Shown here one piece after another: positions 39,643 through 48,688 of a stretch of 64,000 nt of DNA (position 1 is its first letter; the number at the start of each line of letters is the position of its first letter). The stretch is from CAZKHG01 sp964552655 (lineage in GTDB: Bacteria; Bacteroidota; Bacteroidia; Bacteroidales; Tenuifilaceae), in NCBI GenBank assembly GCA_964552655.1, contig CAZKHG010000005.1:45212-109211 (forward strand). Direction: 5' to 3'. Made by a program: the position numbers and the translations under genes. The notes beneath the pieces are model-generated. The model did not search any database. It was not told the DNA's origin and saw only the letters and a program-made list of their open reading frames with translations.

Positions 39643-41421
39643 ATGACAAAGACTAAGGTTATTGTAGGTTTAGGCAGCTGTGGAATAGCCGCAGGTGCCA
39701 ACAAGGTGTATAATAAAATAAAAGCTCTGCAAGAGGTAGAAAAACTTGATTTTGAACTTAAGAAAACCAGCTGTATCGGAATGTGCTACCGCGAACCTTT
39801 GGTAGAGGTAGTAGATGATAGCGGTTCATATATATACGGGGATGTGAACGAGGATAAAGCAATTGAAATCCTCCAGCAACACGTTCTTGGGTTTAACCCG
39901 ATAAGGGATTATATTGTTAAAACCGATCTGTTTGACACCCCTGATAATGCATATTTCGAAGGTCAGGTAAAGATAGCCCTTCGCAATTGTGGCTATATAG
40001 ACCCTGAGAGTATCAGGGAGTATGAAGAGCGAAATGGTTATATGGCATTAAAAAATATTGCCCTTAAAAAAGTTACACAAGAACAGGTAATTCAAACCGT
40101 TCTCGATTCAGGATTACGTGGCAGGGGTGGCGGTGGCTTTTCAACCGGGCTAAAATGGCGCTTTGCCCGTAATAGCAAATCGGATGAAAAATACATCATT
40201 TGCAATGCTGATGAAGGCGATCCGGGTGCTTTTATGGATCGTTCACTCCTTGAAGGCGATCCCCACTCGGTCATCGAAGGAATGATAATCGGAGGATATG
40301 CGATTGGTGCAACAGGTGGCATTATTTACTGCCGGGCGGAGTATCCCCTCGCTATAAAACGCCTGAATATTGCACTGGAACAAGCCCGAAACAAGGGATA
40401 TTTAGGCGAGAATATCTGTGGTGTTGATGGGTTTAACCTTGATATTTTTGTCAAGGAAGGGGCCGGTGCATTTGTTTGCGGAGAAGAAACTGCATTAATG
40501 GCATCAATAGAAGGTAAACGTGGGATGCCTGCCAAACGTCCACCCTTCCCTGCCGAATCGGGCCTATGGAAAAAACCCTCTAACATCAATAATGTTGAGA
40601 CCTTTGCCAACATACCTTACATTATCCTTAACGGGGCTGAATCATTCAACAAGTATGGTACCGAGAAAAGCAAAGGAACCAAAGTTTTTGCCTTAACCGG
40701 TAAAATAAATCATGGTGGTTTGGTGGAAGTCCCAATGGGAATCACCCTGAAGGATATAATTTATAAACTAGGTGGTGGAATACAGAACAACAAAGAGTTT
40801 AAAGCTGTTCAAATGGGCGGTCCTTCAGGTGGTTGCATCCCAAAACACCTCGCCGATCTGCAAATTGACTATGACCAGGTAAACGCCACAGGTGCAATTA
40901 TGGGATCAGGGGGAATGGTGGTTATGGACGAAACAACCTGTATGGTTGATGTGGCAAGATTCTTCCTGGATTTTACCCAAAAGGAATCGTGCGGCAAGTG
41001 CACTTTCTGCAGGATCGGAACAAAACGAATGCTGGAAATTCTCACCAGAATTACCGAAGGAAACGGAGTGGAGGGAGATATCGAAAAGTTGGAAGAGTTG
41101 GCGCATCAGATTAAAGACAGCTCATTATGCGGGCTTGGACAGACAGCCCCAAACCCGGTACTCACTACAATAAAATACTTCAGACATGAGTATGAGGCAC
41201 ATATAAGGGATAAGAAATGCCCAGCATTAAACTGTAAGAAATTGTTAACCTACGAAATAATTCCCGACAAGTGCACGGGATGCATGGTCTGTGGGTTAAA
41301 ATGCCCAGTTCATGCCATCGAAGGGGAAAAGAAAAAGGTGCATTTTATTCATCAGGATAAATGTACAAAGTGCGGTGAGTGCTATTCCAGATGCAAGTTT
41401 GAAGCCATAAAACTTTCCTAA
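39643..41421 (+). CDS. NuoF/HndC-like NADH-binding flavoprotein subunit
   Basis: A 592-residue subunit in this order: N-terminal thioredoxin-like [2Fe-2S] domain (about 1-90, CGIAAGA and CIGMCYREP); NADH/FMN core (about 150-440, GRGGGGFSTGLKWRFAR, CNADEGDPGAFMDR, EGAGAFVCGEETALMASIEG); the SLBB-like part; a [4Fe-4S] site in ESCGKCTFCRIGTKRM (about 449-464); and a C-terminal 2x[4Fe-4S] ferredoxin module (about 540-592, CTGCMVCGLKCPVHAI and CTKCGECYSRCKFEAI). The extended N- and C-termini identify the HndC/HydB type used in bifurcating hydrogenases and formate dehydrogenases. No H-cluster subunit is present, so the partner is the downstream fusion protein. Confidence 0.93.
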   Translation: MTKTKVIVGLGSCGIAAGANKVYNKIKALQEVEKLDFELKKTSCIGMCYREPLVEVVDDSGSYIYGDVNEDKAIEILQQHVLGFNPIRDYIVKTDLFDTPDNAYFEGQVKIALRNCGYIDPESIREYEERNGYMALKNIALKKVTQEQVIQTVLDSGLRGRGGGGFSTGLKWRFARNSKSDEKYIICNADEGDPGAFMDRSLLEGDPHSVIEGMIIGGYAIGATGGIIYCRAEYPLAIKRLNIALEQARNKGYLGENICGVDGFNLDIFVKEGAGAFVCGEETALMASIEGKRGMPAKRPPFPAESGLWKKPSNINNVETFANIPYIILNGAESFNKYGTEKSKGTKVFALTGKINHGGLVEVPMGITLKDIIYKLGGGIQNNKEFKAVQMGGPSGGCIPKHLADLQIDYDQVNATGAIMGSGGMVVMDETTCMVDVARFFLDFTQKESCGKCTFCRIGTKRMLEILTRITEGNGVEGDIEKLEELAHQIKDSSLCGLGQTAPNPVLTTIKYFRHEYEAHIRDKKCPALNCKKLLTYEIIPDKCTGCMVCGLKCPVHAIEGEKKKVHFIHQDKCTKCGECYSRCKFEAIKLS

Positions 41422-41460
41422 AAATATTCAGATAAATCGATAAAAGCTAACTGATTAAGT

Positions 41461-44400
41461 ATGAGCGATCAAATCAATATAATTCTAAACGGTAAAAATG
41501 TAACCGGCAATAAAGGGGATTACATACTCGATATAGCTAAACGCAACGGCATTGAAATACCAACTTTATGCCACGACCCACGGCTTGAACCATTCTCAGC
41601 TTGCTACTTGTGTGTTGTAGAAATCGGCGGACAACGTAACCTCCAGCCATCCTGTTCTACCAGAATTGCAGAGGGAATGGTGATAAACACGGAAAATGAC
41701 AGGGTTAAAAAAGCCCGTAAAACCGCTCTGGACCTGATTATGAGTAACCACTATGCCGATTGTGTTGCTCCATGCCGTGAGCGTTGCCCTGCCGGGGTTG
41801 ATGTTCAGGGTTATATCTCCTTAATTGAGAAAGGGCTATACAGCGAAGCTGTTAAAGTGATCAAGGAAACCAACCCGTTACCGGCAATTTGTGGCAGGGT
41901 TTGTGTTCGACCATGCGAAGCAGCCTGTCGCAGAAACCTTTTGGATGAAGGCACCGGTGTTGGTATTGATTACATGAAACGTTTTGCAGCAGATTTTGAT
42001 CTTGCTTCATCATCAAAATATAAACCTGAAATAGCGCCAACCACCGGGAAAAAAGTGGCTATAATAGGTGCCGGTCCGGGCGGTTTATCATCTGCCTATT
42101 TTTTACAACAAAAAGGGCATCAATGCGATATATTTGAAGCACAACCCCACGCCGGGGGTTGGTTGCGGTATGGAATTCCGGAATACCGGTTACCAAATGA
42201 TCTCCTTCAAAAAGAGGTGGACAATATCACAGAACTTGGTGTAAACATTTTCTACAATAAAAAACTAGGCGATAACCTTAGCTACAAAGAATTATCGGAA
42301 AAATACGATGCGGTAATATTAACCATTGGTTCACAAAGGGGCACCCTGCTTGGTTGTGAAGGAGAAGACGCTGATGGTGTTTTTTCAGGCATCGATTTTC
42401 TAAGAAATATGGAGGTAACCGGCCAGAAATATGATCTCGCTGGCAAACGGGTTGCAGTGGTTGGAGGTGGGAATACAGCGATGGACTGCTGCCGGACTTC
42501 GATAAGATGCGGAAGTACGGATGTAAAGGTTGTTTACCGTAGAACAGAAGCCGAGATGCCTGCAAATCCTATTGAAATCCATGAATCGAAACTGGAAGGG
42601 GTAGAATACATGTTTCTTACCGCACCAGTAAAGGTGAATAAGGATGAAAATGGCAAACTGAAGTCAATGACTTTAATCAGGATGGAACTCGGTGAACCTG
42701 ATGCTTCCGGAAGAAGAAGGCCAGTTCCAAAAGAGGGATCGGAGTTTGAACTTGAATTTGATTATATCCTTGCTGCAATTGGCCAAAAAACTGAGATAAA
42801 CTTTCTGGATGATATTAATAAGTACTCCCTAAACGGGCAGCTGAAAGCCACTAAATGGGGCGATATTGAAGCCGATAAAAGCACACTGCAAACCGGCATT
42901 CCATCAGTTTTTGCCGCAGGTGATGGTGTAACTGGCCCTGCAACGTTAATTGAAGCCATTGCACAGGCAAAAATTGCCTCAAACAGCTGCCATCAGTACC
43001 TTATGGGAGAGAAAGTGGAGGCTCAGGCGAAAGAATTCCTTAGCAAAAAGGACAACTTTAAGAAACAGGAGAAAAAAGATTACATCACCAGGTATCAGAA
43101 ACAATTCCGACAGGAAATGCCTGTTCTTGAGCCCGTTGAAAGAAATAATTTTCTCGAGGTAGAACTTGGTTACAACGAGGAGCAAGCGCTCCAGGAGACA
43201 AAACGATGCCTTGAGTGTGGCTGTGTTGCCTATTTCGACTGTGATCTTAAAAAACATGCCGATAAATACAATGCCGATCAGTCAAAATTTGCCGGAGAGC
43301 ATAAGGAACACCTGGTTAACTTTGCACATCCTTATATTGAAATTGACAACAACAAGTGTATTCTTTGCTCACGCTGTGTAAGAATTTGCAAAGAAGTGGT
43401 TGGGGCAAATGCTTTAACCCTGGTGAAGCGAGGTTTTGAGACCTATGTTGCTCCTGCATTTGGAGACAGATTGCAGGATACAAAATGTGAATCGTGCGGT
43501 ATGTGTATTTCAGCATGCCCAACCGGGGCAATTACAGAAAATGTTCCGTTTAAACCAGGCCCGGTAAAGATGGAAACATTTGAAACCATTTGTGGCTACT
43601 GTTCAGTGGGATGCAAATTAACTTTCCATCATCGGGCTGGATTTTTAATGAGGGTTACAGGTGCCAACGGCATGGTGAATAAGGATGGTAATCTATGTAT
43701 GTATGGAAAATTTGGTTACCGTTTCTATAACGATCCAACCAGAATTACCAAACCATTGCAAAAAGTGAATGGTTCTTTTGTAGAGATTACTTTTGAAATG
43801 GCTTATGATATCATTAATCAGAAAATAAAAGCTGTTGAACCTGATCAAAATGCATTTTTTGCAGGTGCGGGGTTAACTAATGAGGAGCAGTACCTGGTCC
43901 AAAAGCTTGCCCGGAGAGGGGCAAAAACCAATAATATCAACAGTTTCCATTACCTTGGCGGAGCTAAAGGCTACTCAACCGATTCGATAGGAAATGTACC
44001 CTTTGCAGACCTCAAAGGGGCATCCAGATTTTTCCTGTTGGGGTCAGAAATTAGCCGCGACAACCCGGTTGTAGGTTACATGATCAACTCAACCAATAAA
44101 CCGGTGGAAGTTATTTCAACTAACCCCAAGAGCCCATTAAAACAAAAAGCAGCTAAGTTTAATACCGTAAAATCTTACTATCATTTTATCAAAGCTGTAA
44201 ACTACTATTTAGTATCAAACGGCAAGCAAAACAGCATGTTTATTAAGGATAACTGCTCTGGGTACTCCGAATACAAAAAAGAACTCCTTAAAGAAGACTT
44301 TAAGAAATTATGCTCAGAGGCTTGCTTTAGCGAATGTGACTGCGATTGCGTATGTGTAAGCGATTTTGCAGAATTGTATAATAACGAGTTGAATGCCATT

Positions 44401-45159
44401 CTGATTTTCAGTGAGAAAGAGATAAATTCCGATACGGCCAGGGAGATTATCAACCTGGCGCTAATAACCGGCAAACTTGGAAAAACATCAACAGGTATTA
44501 TAGCCTTAAAGCAAAAAAACAACTCTCAGGGTTTATTCGACATGGGTATTAGGCCAAAAACAGGAGTTGGGTTGCAGGATTTAAACAACAATGAATTTAT
44601 TTCAAGAATGGAGAAAAGTTGGGGATTAAATAATTTCCCGGGAGTTGCTGATGAGTGCTTTACCGAACGATTTGAGAAGGGCGAATTCAAAAACCTGTTT
44701 ATTTTTGGTGAAGACCCACTGGGTTGTGCAAAAGACAAGGAATCAATCCGGGAAATTTTCAGCAAAGCCGATTTTAAGGTTGTTCAGGATGTATTTATGA
44801 GCGAAACCGCATTGCAGGCAGATTTAATACTCCCAGCCTCATTTTGGTTTGAATCCGGAGGATCGTTTACCAACACCCAAAGGATGATTCAGGTATTTGA
44901 CCCGGCACTAAAACCCAAAGTTGAAAAAACCTCAGCCGGGCAGCTGATCGAGCTGTTGAAATCATTCGGGTCAAATGGTATAAACGATATTGAAGATGTT
45001 AGAACCGAAGCGTTATCGCTGCTTCCAGTTAACGGTAAAATGATAACTCACGAATTTGTTTCTACCCAGAACAATGGCAGTAGTTTATTGTTTAAACATG
45101 GATGCAATCATTTAATGAAGAGATTTGATGAGGAGTTTGAAAATAACCTAAGTAAATAA
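41461..45159 (+). CDS. Fused 2Fe-2S/GltD-like/ferredoxin/formate dehydrogenase-like subunit
   Basis: A 1232-residue chain with these domains: [2Fe-2S] ferredoxin (about 1-80, Cys38); GltD-like NAD(P)H:acceptor flavoprotein with its CxxxCxxxCP iron-sulfur entry (about 101-110); FAD motif (about 198, AIIGAGPGGLSSAY) and NADPH motif (about 330, AVVGGGNTAMDC); a 2x[4Fe-4S] ferredoxin (about 634 and 675); and a molybdopterin-oxidoreductase-like domain whose [4Fe-4S] cysteines (711, 714, 718, 746) are present. At the catalytic Cys/Sec position the sequence reads NSFHYLGGAKG, so no active-site residue remains, and the C-terminal cofactor-binding domain is absent. An insert has six cysteines at 951-965. 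It probably moves electrons between NADH, NADPH and ferredoxin. Confidence 0.85.
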   Translation: MSDQINIILNGKNVTGNKGDYILDIAKRNGIEIPTLCHDPRLEPFSACYLCVVEIGGQRNLQPSCSTRIAEGMVINTENDRVKKARKTALDLIMSNHYADCVAPCRERCPAGVDVQGYISLIEKGLYSEAVKVIKETNPLPAICGRVCVRPCEAACRRNLLDEGTGVGIDYMKRFAADFDLASSSKYKPEIAPTTGKKVAIIGAGPGGLSSAYFLQQKGHQCDIFEAQPHAGGWLRYGIPEYRLPNDLLQKEVDNITELGVNIFYNKKLGDNLSYKELSEKYDAVILTIGSQRGTLLGCEGEDADGVFSGIDFLRNMEVTGQKYDLAGKRVAVVGGGNTAMDCCRTSIRCGSTDVKVVYRRTEAEMPANPIEIHESKLEGVEYMFLTAPVKVNKDENGKLKSMTLIRMELGEPDASGRRRPVPKEGSEFELEFDYILAAIGQKTEINFLDDINKYSLNGQLKATKWGDIEADKSTLQTGIPSVFAAGDGVTGPATLIEAIAQAKIASNSCHQYLMGEKVEAQAKEFLSKKDNFKKQEKKDYITRYQKQFRQEMPVLEPVERNNFLEVELGYNEEQALQETKRCLECGCVAYFDCDLKKHADKYNADQSKFAGEHKEHLVNFAHPYIEIDNNKCILCSRCVRICKEVVGANALTLVKRGFETYVAPAFGDRLQDTKCESCGMCISACPTGAITENVPFKPGPVKMETFETICGYCSVGCKLTFHHRAGFLMRVTGANGMVNKDGNLCMYGKFGYRFYNDPTRITKPLQKVNGSFVEITFEMAYDIINQKIKAVEPDQNAFFAGAGLTNEEQYLVQKLARRGAKTNNINSFHYLGGAKGYSTDSIGNVPFADLKGASRFFLLGSEISRDNPVVGYMINSTNKPVEVISTNPKSPLKQKAAKFNTVKSYYHFIKAVNYYLVSNGKQNSMFIKDNCSGYSEYKKELLKEDFKKLCSEACFSECDCDCVCVSDFAELYNNELNAILIFSEKEINSDTAREIINLALITGKLGKTSTGIIALKQKNNSQGLFDMGIRPKTGVGLQDLNNNEFISRMEKSWGLNNFPGVADECFTERFEKGEFKNLFIFGEDPLGCAKDKESIREIFSKADFKVVQDVFMSETALQADLILPASFWFESGGSFTNTQRMIQVFDPALKPKVEKTSAGQLIELLKSFGSNGINDIEDVRTEALSLLPVNGKMITHEFVSTQNNGSSLLFKHGCNHLMKRFDEEFENNLSK

Positions 45160-45166
45160 TAACAAC

Positions 45167-45238
45167 TTTGTCAAGCTGAGCATTACAAAGGATCATTTAC
45201 TGAAACTTTAAGATTTTTTCTCTGTTCAGCGTGACAAA
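45167..45238. repeat. REP-like imperfect inverted repeat
   Basis: The arms TTTGTCAAGCTGAGCA (45167-45182) and TGTTCAGCGTGACAAA (45223-45238) pair at 14 of 16 positions around a 40-base spacer. The arm sequences resemble the GTCA-CTGAG type of intergenic REP elements found in Bacteroidota. It lies between the fusion subunit and the ferritin-like gene. Confidence 0.5.
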
Positions 45239-45254
45239 ACAAATTTTTTAAACC

Positions 45255-45710
45255 ATGAATGACTTTACCAACATCAATGACATCCTGGACTTTGCTATCC
45301 AGAATGAGCAGAATGCCGTTAATTTCTACACTGAACTGGCTAAAACAGCCCGGACCGATGACATGAAAAAAACCTTTGAGCAATTTGCCAGCGAAGAGAT
45401 CGGGCATAAAGCCCGTTTAATAAAAATAAAAGATGAAGGGGTTTACAACTTGCCAACCGCAAAAGTTCAGGATTTACGTATTGCAGATTTTGTAGTTCGA
45501 TCTGAGGCAACTGCCGATATGACCTATGAGCAGGCCCTTGTTCTCGCCATGAAGCGTGAAAAAGCTGCTTTCAAGCTTTACATGAAACTTTCAGAAAAGG
45601 CTCCCAGCAGCGATCTCCGTACACTATTCCTATCACTAGCCCAGGAAGAATCAAGGCATAAGCTGAAATTTGAGCTGGAATACGATGAGTTTGTGCTGAG
45701 AGAAAACTAA
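45255..45710 (+). CDS. Ferritin-like diiron protein (rubrerythrin-type, no rubredoxin domain)
   Basis: This 151-residue four-helix bundle has two ExxH diiron half-sites: Glu in IQNEQNAVNFY plus FASEEIGHKARL, and Glu in AMKREKAAFKLY plus AQEESRHKLKFELEYDEF. It matches the rubrerythrin-like COG1633 ferritins. The C-terminal rubredoxin domain of true rubrerythrin is missing. The likely role is peroxide reduction or iron handling under low oxygen, but family members differ in function. It follows the electron-transfer operon by 95 bp, with a REP-like inverted repeat between. Electrons might come from that complex (inference). Confidence 0.88.
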   Translation: MNDFTNINDILDFAIQNEQNAVNFYTELAKTARTDDMKKTFEQFASEEIGHKARLIKIKDEGVYNLPTAKVQDLRIADFVVRSEATADMTYEQALVLAMKREKAAFKLYMKLSEKAPSSDLRTLFLSLAQEESRHKLKFELEYDEFVLREN

Positions 45711-45874
45711 ATTTATGTGTTATGCTGGTTTGATCTTAATCTATATTGGTTTTTGCTTTAAACAATTATATTCTCAAATCTATCGTAAAAAGTTCCATTT
45801 TAAATCAGAAATCACAATCAACACTAATACTTCAAATCCCTAAAATTATCTTTTCATTAATTCCAACGATTTAA

Positions 45875-45882
45875 TAAATTTG
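45875..45882 (+). promoter_or_regulatory. Candidate -7 promoter element with weak -33
   Basis: TAAATTTG matches TAnnTTTG 26 bases before the GTG of the SH3-like lipoprotein gene. A TTTT at 45851-45854, 20 bases upstream, matches three of four bases of the -33 TTTG. Confidence 0.4.
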
Positions 45883-45907
45883 GGTTGGATTAGGGATTAG
45901 AATTGTT

Positions 45908-46744
45908 GTGAAAATCAGACTTCTATTTTCTTTTATTACCCTGGTGTTATTTTGCTCTTGCACAAAACCAGAACGAAATAATACGCGGGAACGGTATGTA
46001 GTTACATCCCGCAATTTAAACATTCGGTCCGATCCTTCAAAGCTTTCACGTGCCATAGGATCCCTTTCGCGCGGTGATACAATTGTGGCACTTGCATCTG
46101 ACAAATACTGGATTATGATCAGGAATGGCAATCAAACCGGGTTTATTTCCAACGAATTCATGAAAAAAATTGAACCTTACCCCACCCCATTCCCCTTTAG
46201 CTTCATTGATCACAATTCCGATTGGCATTCATGGAGATTCTGGGCCATTACGATGCTGTTCCTGGCCCTTTGGACATTGAGTGCCATTGGGATAAGCCGG
46301 TATGAAAATTACCTAAGGAAGGAAAATGGTATAAAAATCAAAAATTTGTCTATATCTCCCATTGTCTTCTTTGTAGCGGGTATTTTAACCGGTGTGCTAT
46401 ACCTGTTTTGGAAAGACCAATTGATTGAATCAATTTACCATAAATTCTCTTTTAACCCAATTGGGAAAGAGGCAATACTTATGGTTCTGTTAGGTCAAGG
46501 CATTTTTGTTTTAACAGGTTTGATTATTGACCTTATTGGCAACCTCATCAAAAGTGGAAGATATTACGGGTCAATCCTTTTTTTGCTTTATCTCCTGGAA
46601 AATATGATCATATTTTTCACAACCCTTTACTTCACAATATCGGTCTTTTTGCTGGCAATCATAGTTTTAACTATTTTCTTTGCCATTCAATACATTGCTC
46701 TGGCATCTCAAAAGGATAGCTCTTTAACAGATATTTTGCAATAA
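45908..46744 (+). CDS. Lipoprotein with SH3-like domain and membrane region
   Basis: The 278-residue protein starts at a GTG and carries a lipoprotein signal (LFCSCTKPERN, lipid-modified Cys near residue 19). A bacterial SH3-like domain (about 28-82; YVVTSRNLNIRSDPSKLSRAIGSLSRGDTIVALASDKYWIMIR) is followed by about four transmembrane helices (about 105-270). SH3-like domains bind peptidoglycan or proteins at the cell surface. A lipid anchor together with several membrane helices is unusual. The protein at 61172 shows a similar order (SH3-like, then membrane helices). No specific function is known. Confidence 0.75.
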   Translation: MKIRLLFSFITLVLFCSCTKPERNNTRERYVVTSRNLNIRSDPSKLSRAIGSLSRGDTIVALASDKYWIMIRNGNQTGFISNEFMKKIEPYPTPFPFSFIDHNSDWHSWRFWAITMLFLALWTLSAIGISRYENYLRKENGIKIKNLSISPIVFFVAGILTGVLYLFWKDQLIESIYHKFSFNPIGKEAILMVLLGQGIFVLTGLIIDLIGNLIKSGRYYGSILFLLYLLENMIIFFTTLYFTISVFLLAIIVLTIFFAIQYIALASQKDSSLTDILQ

Positions 46745-46789
46745 AATTAATACCTACAATTTTGCATTCTCTGCTATTTACCTATAGAT

Positions 46790-47851
46790 CTACAATATCT
46801 TAGGTATAAACCTCAGTGAATTCGCTTTAATCGAAACCCATACCTCCTTACCTATAGAAATGCCAAGTCTATCTATCGATTCCCAGGTAACCATTGCAGC
46901 AAAAGGGACTCCAACATCTACCCAAACCTCAAGTCCATGTTTTTGTTGAAAGATATCCGTTACTTTGCCATGGTATGTATTTATGGCACTATTATCAGGT
47001 AAGTTGATAGATAGTATAACTGCATTTTCAGGAAAGCAGACAAATCCTTCCGTTTGAGGATCATCAGCATATAACCATAAACTGATATTTGAAGTGCTGA
47101 AACACCTTAAGCCATGCTCAGAATTTTGTACAAATGAACCTTTAAAAAAATTTTTAATCCCGCCAAAACTAGCCACAAACTCCGATGACGGATTTTGAAA
47201 AACCTCAACCGGGCTACCGGTTTGAATTATTTTACCATTATTTACCACTGCTACATTGGTGCCTAATGATATTGCCTCATCATAATCGTGCGTAACATGA
47301 ACGATGGTTTGTCCCCCGTTATTTAACCCTTTTAATAAACCTTTAAGGTTAGACTTAAGCTGAATATCAATGGAAGATAAGGGTTCATCGAGTAAAAGCA
47401 CTTTTGGTTCAAGGGCTAAAGTTCTTGCCAGTGCCACTCTTTGTAGCTCCCCACCGGAAAGCGAAGCCGGGTTTCTTTTTAAAAGATGAGAAATGGAGAG
47501 TTCTTCGGCTAATTTGTAAACTTTTTTATTCACCTCAGTAGCGGAATACCTTTTTCGGCGAATGGCATATCCAATATTTTGGGCTACTGTCATATTAGGG
47601 AAAACTGCCAGATCCTGAAACACCAGCCCTATTCCACGCTTCCCAATCCCTAAACCAGTAACCTCTTTATTTTTTACATAGATTTCCCCGGAATCCTGTT
47701 TTATTAACCCGGCAAGTAATTCGAGAATTATGGTTTTTCCTGCGCCGGATGGTCCAAGCAGCATGAAATACTCGCCTTCCTGAACATGAAAGTTGATATC
47801 GGTTAATTCAAATTGTTTTAATTTTTTGGAAACTCCTTCAACCCTAAGCAT
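46790..47851 (-). CDS. wtpC: Molybdate/tungstate ABC transporter ATP-binding protein
   Basis: This ABC ATPase of about 353 residues has Walker A GPSGAGKTIIL, Q-loop LVFQDLAVF, the signature SLSGGELQRVALART and Walker B KVLLLDEPLSSID, with the switch His in VHVTHDYDEA. The C-terminal third is a TOBE/molybdopterin-binding-like region (about 235-350). It is the last gene of the operon ModE-like, WtpA, permease, ATPase. The ATG at 47851 overlaps the permease stop by eight bases; the frame to 47872 adds seven residues. Substrate specificity follows from the WtpA-type binding protein. Confidence 0.88.
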   Translation of the reverse strand: MLRVEGVSKKLKQFELTDINFHVQEGEYFMLLGPSGAGKTIILELLAGLIKQDSGEIYVKNKEVTGLGIGKRGIGLVFQDLAVFPNMTVAQNIGYAIRRKRYSATEVNKKVYKLAEELSISHLLKRNPASLSGGELQRVALARTLALEPKVLLLDEPLSSIDIQLKSNLKGLLKGLNNGGQTIVHVTHDYDEAISLGTNVAVVNNGKIIQTGSPVEVFQNPSSEFVASFGGIKNFFKGSFVQNSEHGLRCFSTSNISLWLYADDPQTEGFVCFPENAVILSINLPDNSAINTYHGKVTDIFQQKHGLEVWVDVGVPFAAMVTWESIDRLGISIGKEVWVSIKANSLRFIPKIL

Positions 47852-48659
47852 TTTTATTCTCCTTTCGGGCAATTAATCGGACTAAAATAAAAACGGCCAA
47901 ACAAACCCCAATGAAAATGACTGCCACTGGACGGGCATATTTTAACCCGAATGCACCAAACCGCTCAAAAATCAGAACGGGTGTAATCATTGGGTGATAT
48001 GCCACAATTACAACGGCTCCGAACTCACTCATCCCGCGGGCAAACATCATAATCAGACCAGAAACAATGCTCTTCCAGGCAAGTGGCATAGATATCGTAA
48101 AAAACACCCTTGAAGGCGATGCGCCAAGACTTAATGCCGCCTTCTCAAGCCTTATAGGTACTGCTGCAAAACCCTCACGGGCATAGTTAATCAGAAATGG
48201 AACACTGACAAATGCCATTGCCATGGCAATTCCGGCAGGAGTTCCTATAAAACTAAATCCCAGGGCAGATGAAGTTTTCCCAAGTATGCTTTCACGAGCC
48301 ATAAATCCCAGCAAAGCTATCCCTGCAGCCGAATGTGGAATTACCACCGGTAGATCAACTATGCCAGAGACTAATCTTTTAAACGGGAAATCGTATCGTG
48401 CTAACATGTAGGCAAGTGGTATTGATAATATTGAAAATACAGTGGTGGCAAATATTGCAATCCAAATAGTCAGCCAGATACTTTCTTTAACTTCGGGTTC
48501 AACTGCAGTTGCAACAACACTTTCCAGCGGTGTTGCAAGAACCATCCCAAGTATTGGTGCTATTATAAACAGTAGCAATACACCACCTAAGAATGTAAGT
48601 ATCAGCCTAAACCAGGAGAAATTCGCTGTGATGCTGTTTATGGGGTGCTTTAAATTCAA
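47844..48659 (-). CDS. wtpB: Molybdate/tungstate ABC transporter permease
   Basis: The 271-residue inner-membrane permease has about six helices and the ModB/WtpB EAA loop. The loop reads AALSLGASPSRVFFTISMPLAWKSIV, with the conserved Gly. It forms the channel for the oxyanion delivered by the upstream binding protein. The start is a TTG at 48659; no ATG exists between the stop of the previous frame and the first helix. The gene lies 29 bp after the binding-protein gene and overlaps the ATPase gene by eight bases. WtpB or ModB naming depends on the substrate; the neighbouring binding protein favours WtpB. Confidence 0.87.
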   Translation of the reverse strand: MNLKHPINSITANFSWFRLILTFLGGVLLLFIIAPILGMVLATPLESVVATAVEPEVKESIWLTIWIAIFATTVFSILSIPLAYMLARYDFPFKRLVSGIVDLPVVIPHSAAGIALLGFMARESILGKTSSALGFSFIGTPAGIAMAMAFVSVPFLINYAREGFAAVPIRLEKAALSLGASPSRVFFTISMPLAWKSIVSGLIMMFARGMSEFGAVVIVAYHPMITPVLIFERFGAFGLKYARPVAVIFIGVCLAVFILVRLIARKENKNA

Positions 48660-48688
48660 ACCTTTAGTTTTATCAAATTCAATTAACT

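Noticed and set aside
39077..45159. FeFe hydrogenase or complex I
   Set aside because: No H-cluster motifs (TSCCP-, MPC- and ExMAC-type) and no membrane Nuo subunits are present.
43591..45159. Active formate dehydrogenase catalytic subunit
   Set aside because: The catalytic Cys/Sec position and the C-terminal molybdopterin dinucleotide domain are missing; no UGA codon lies there.
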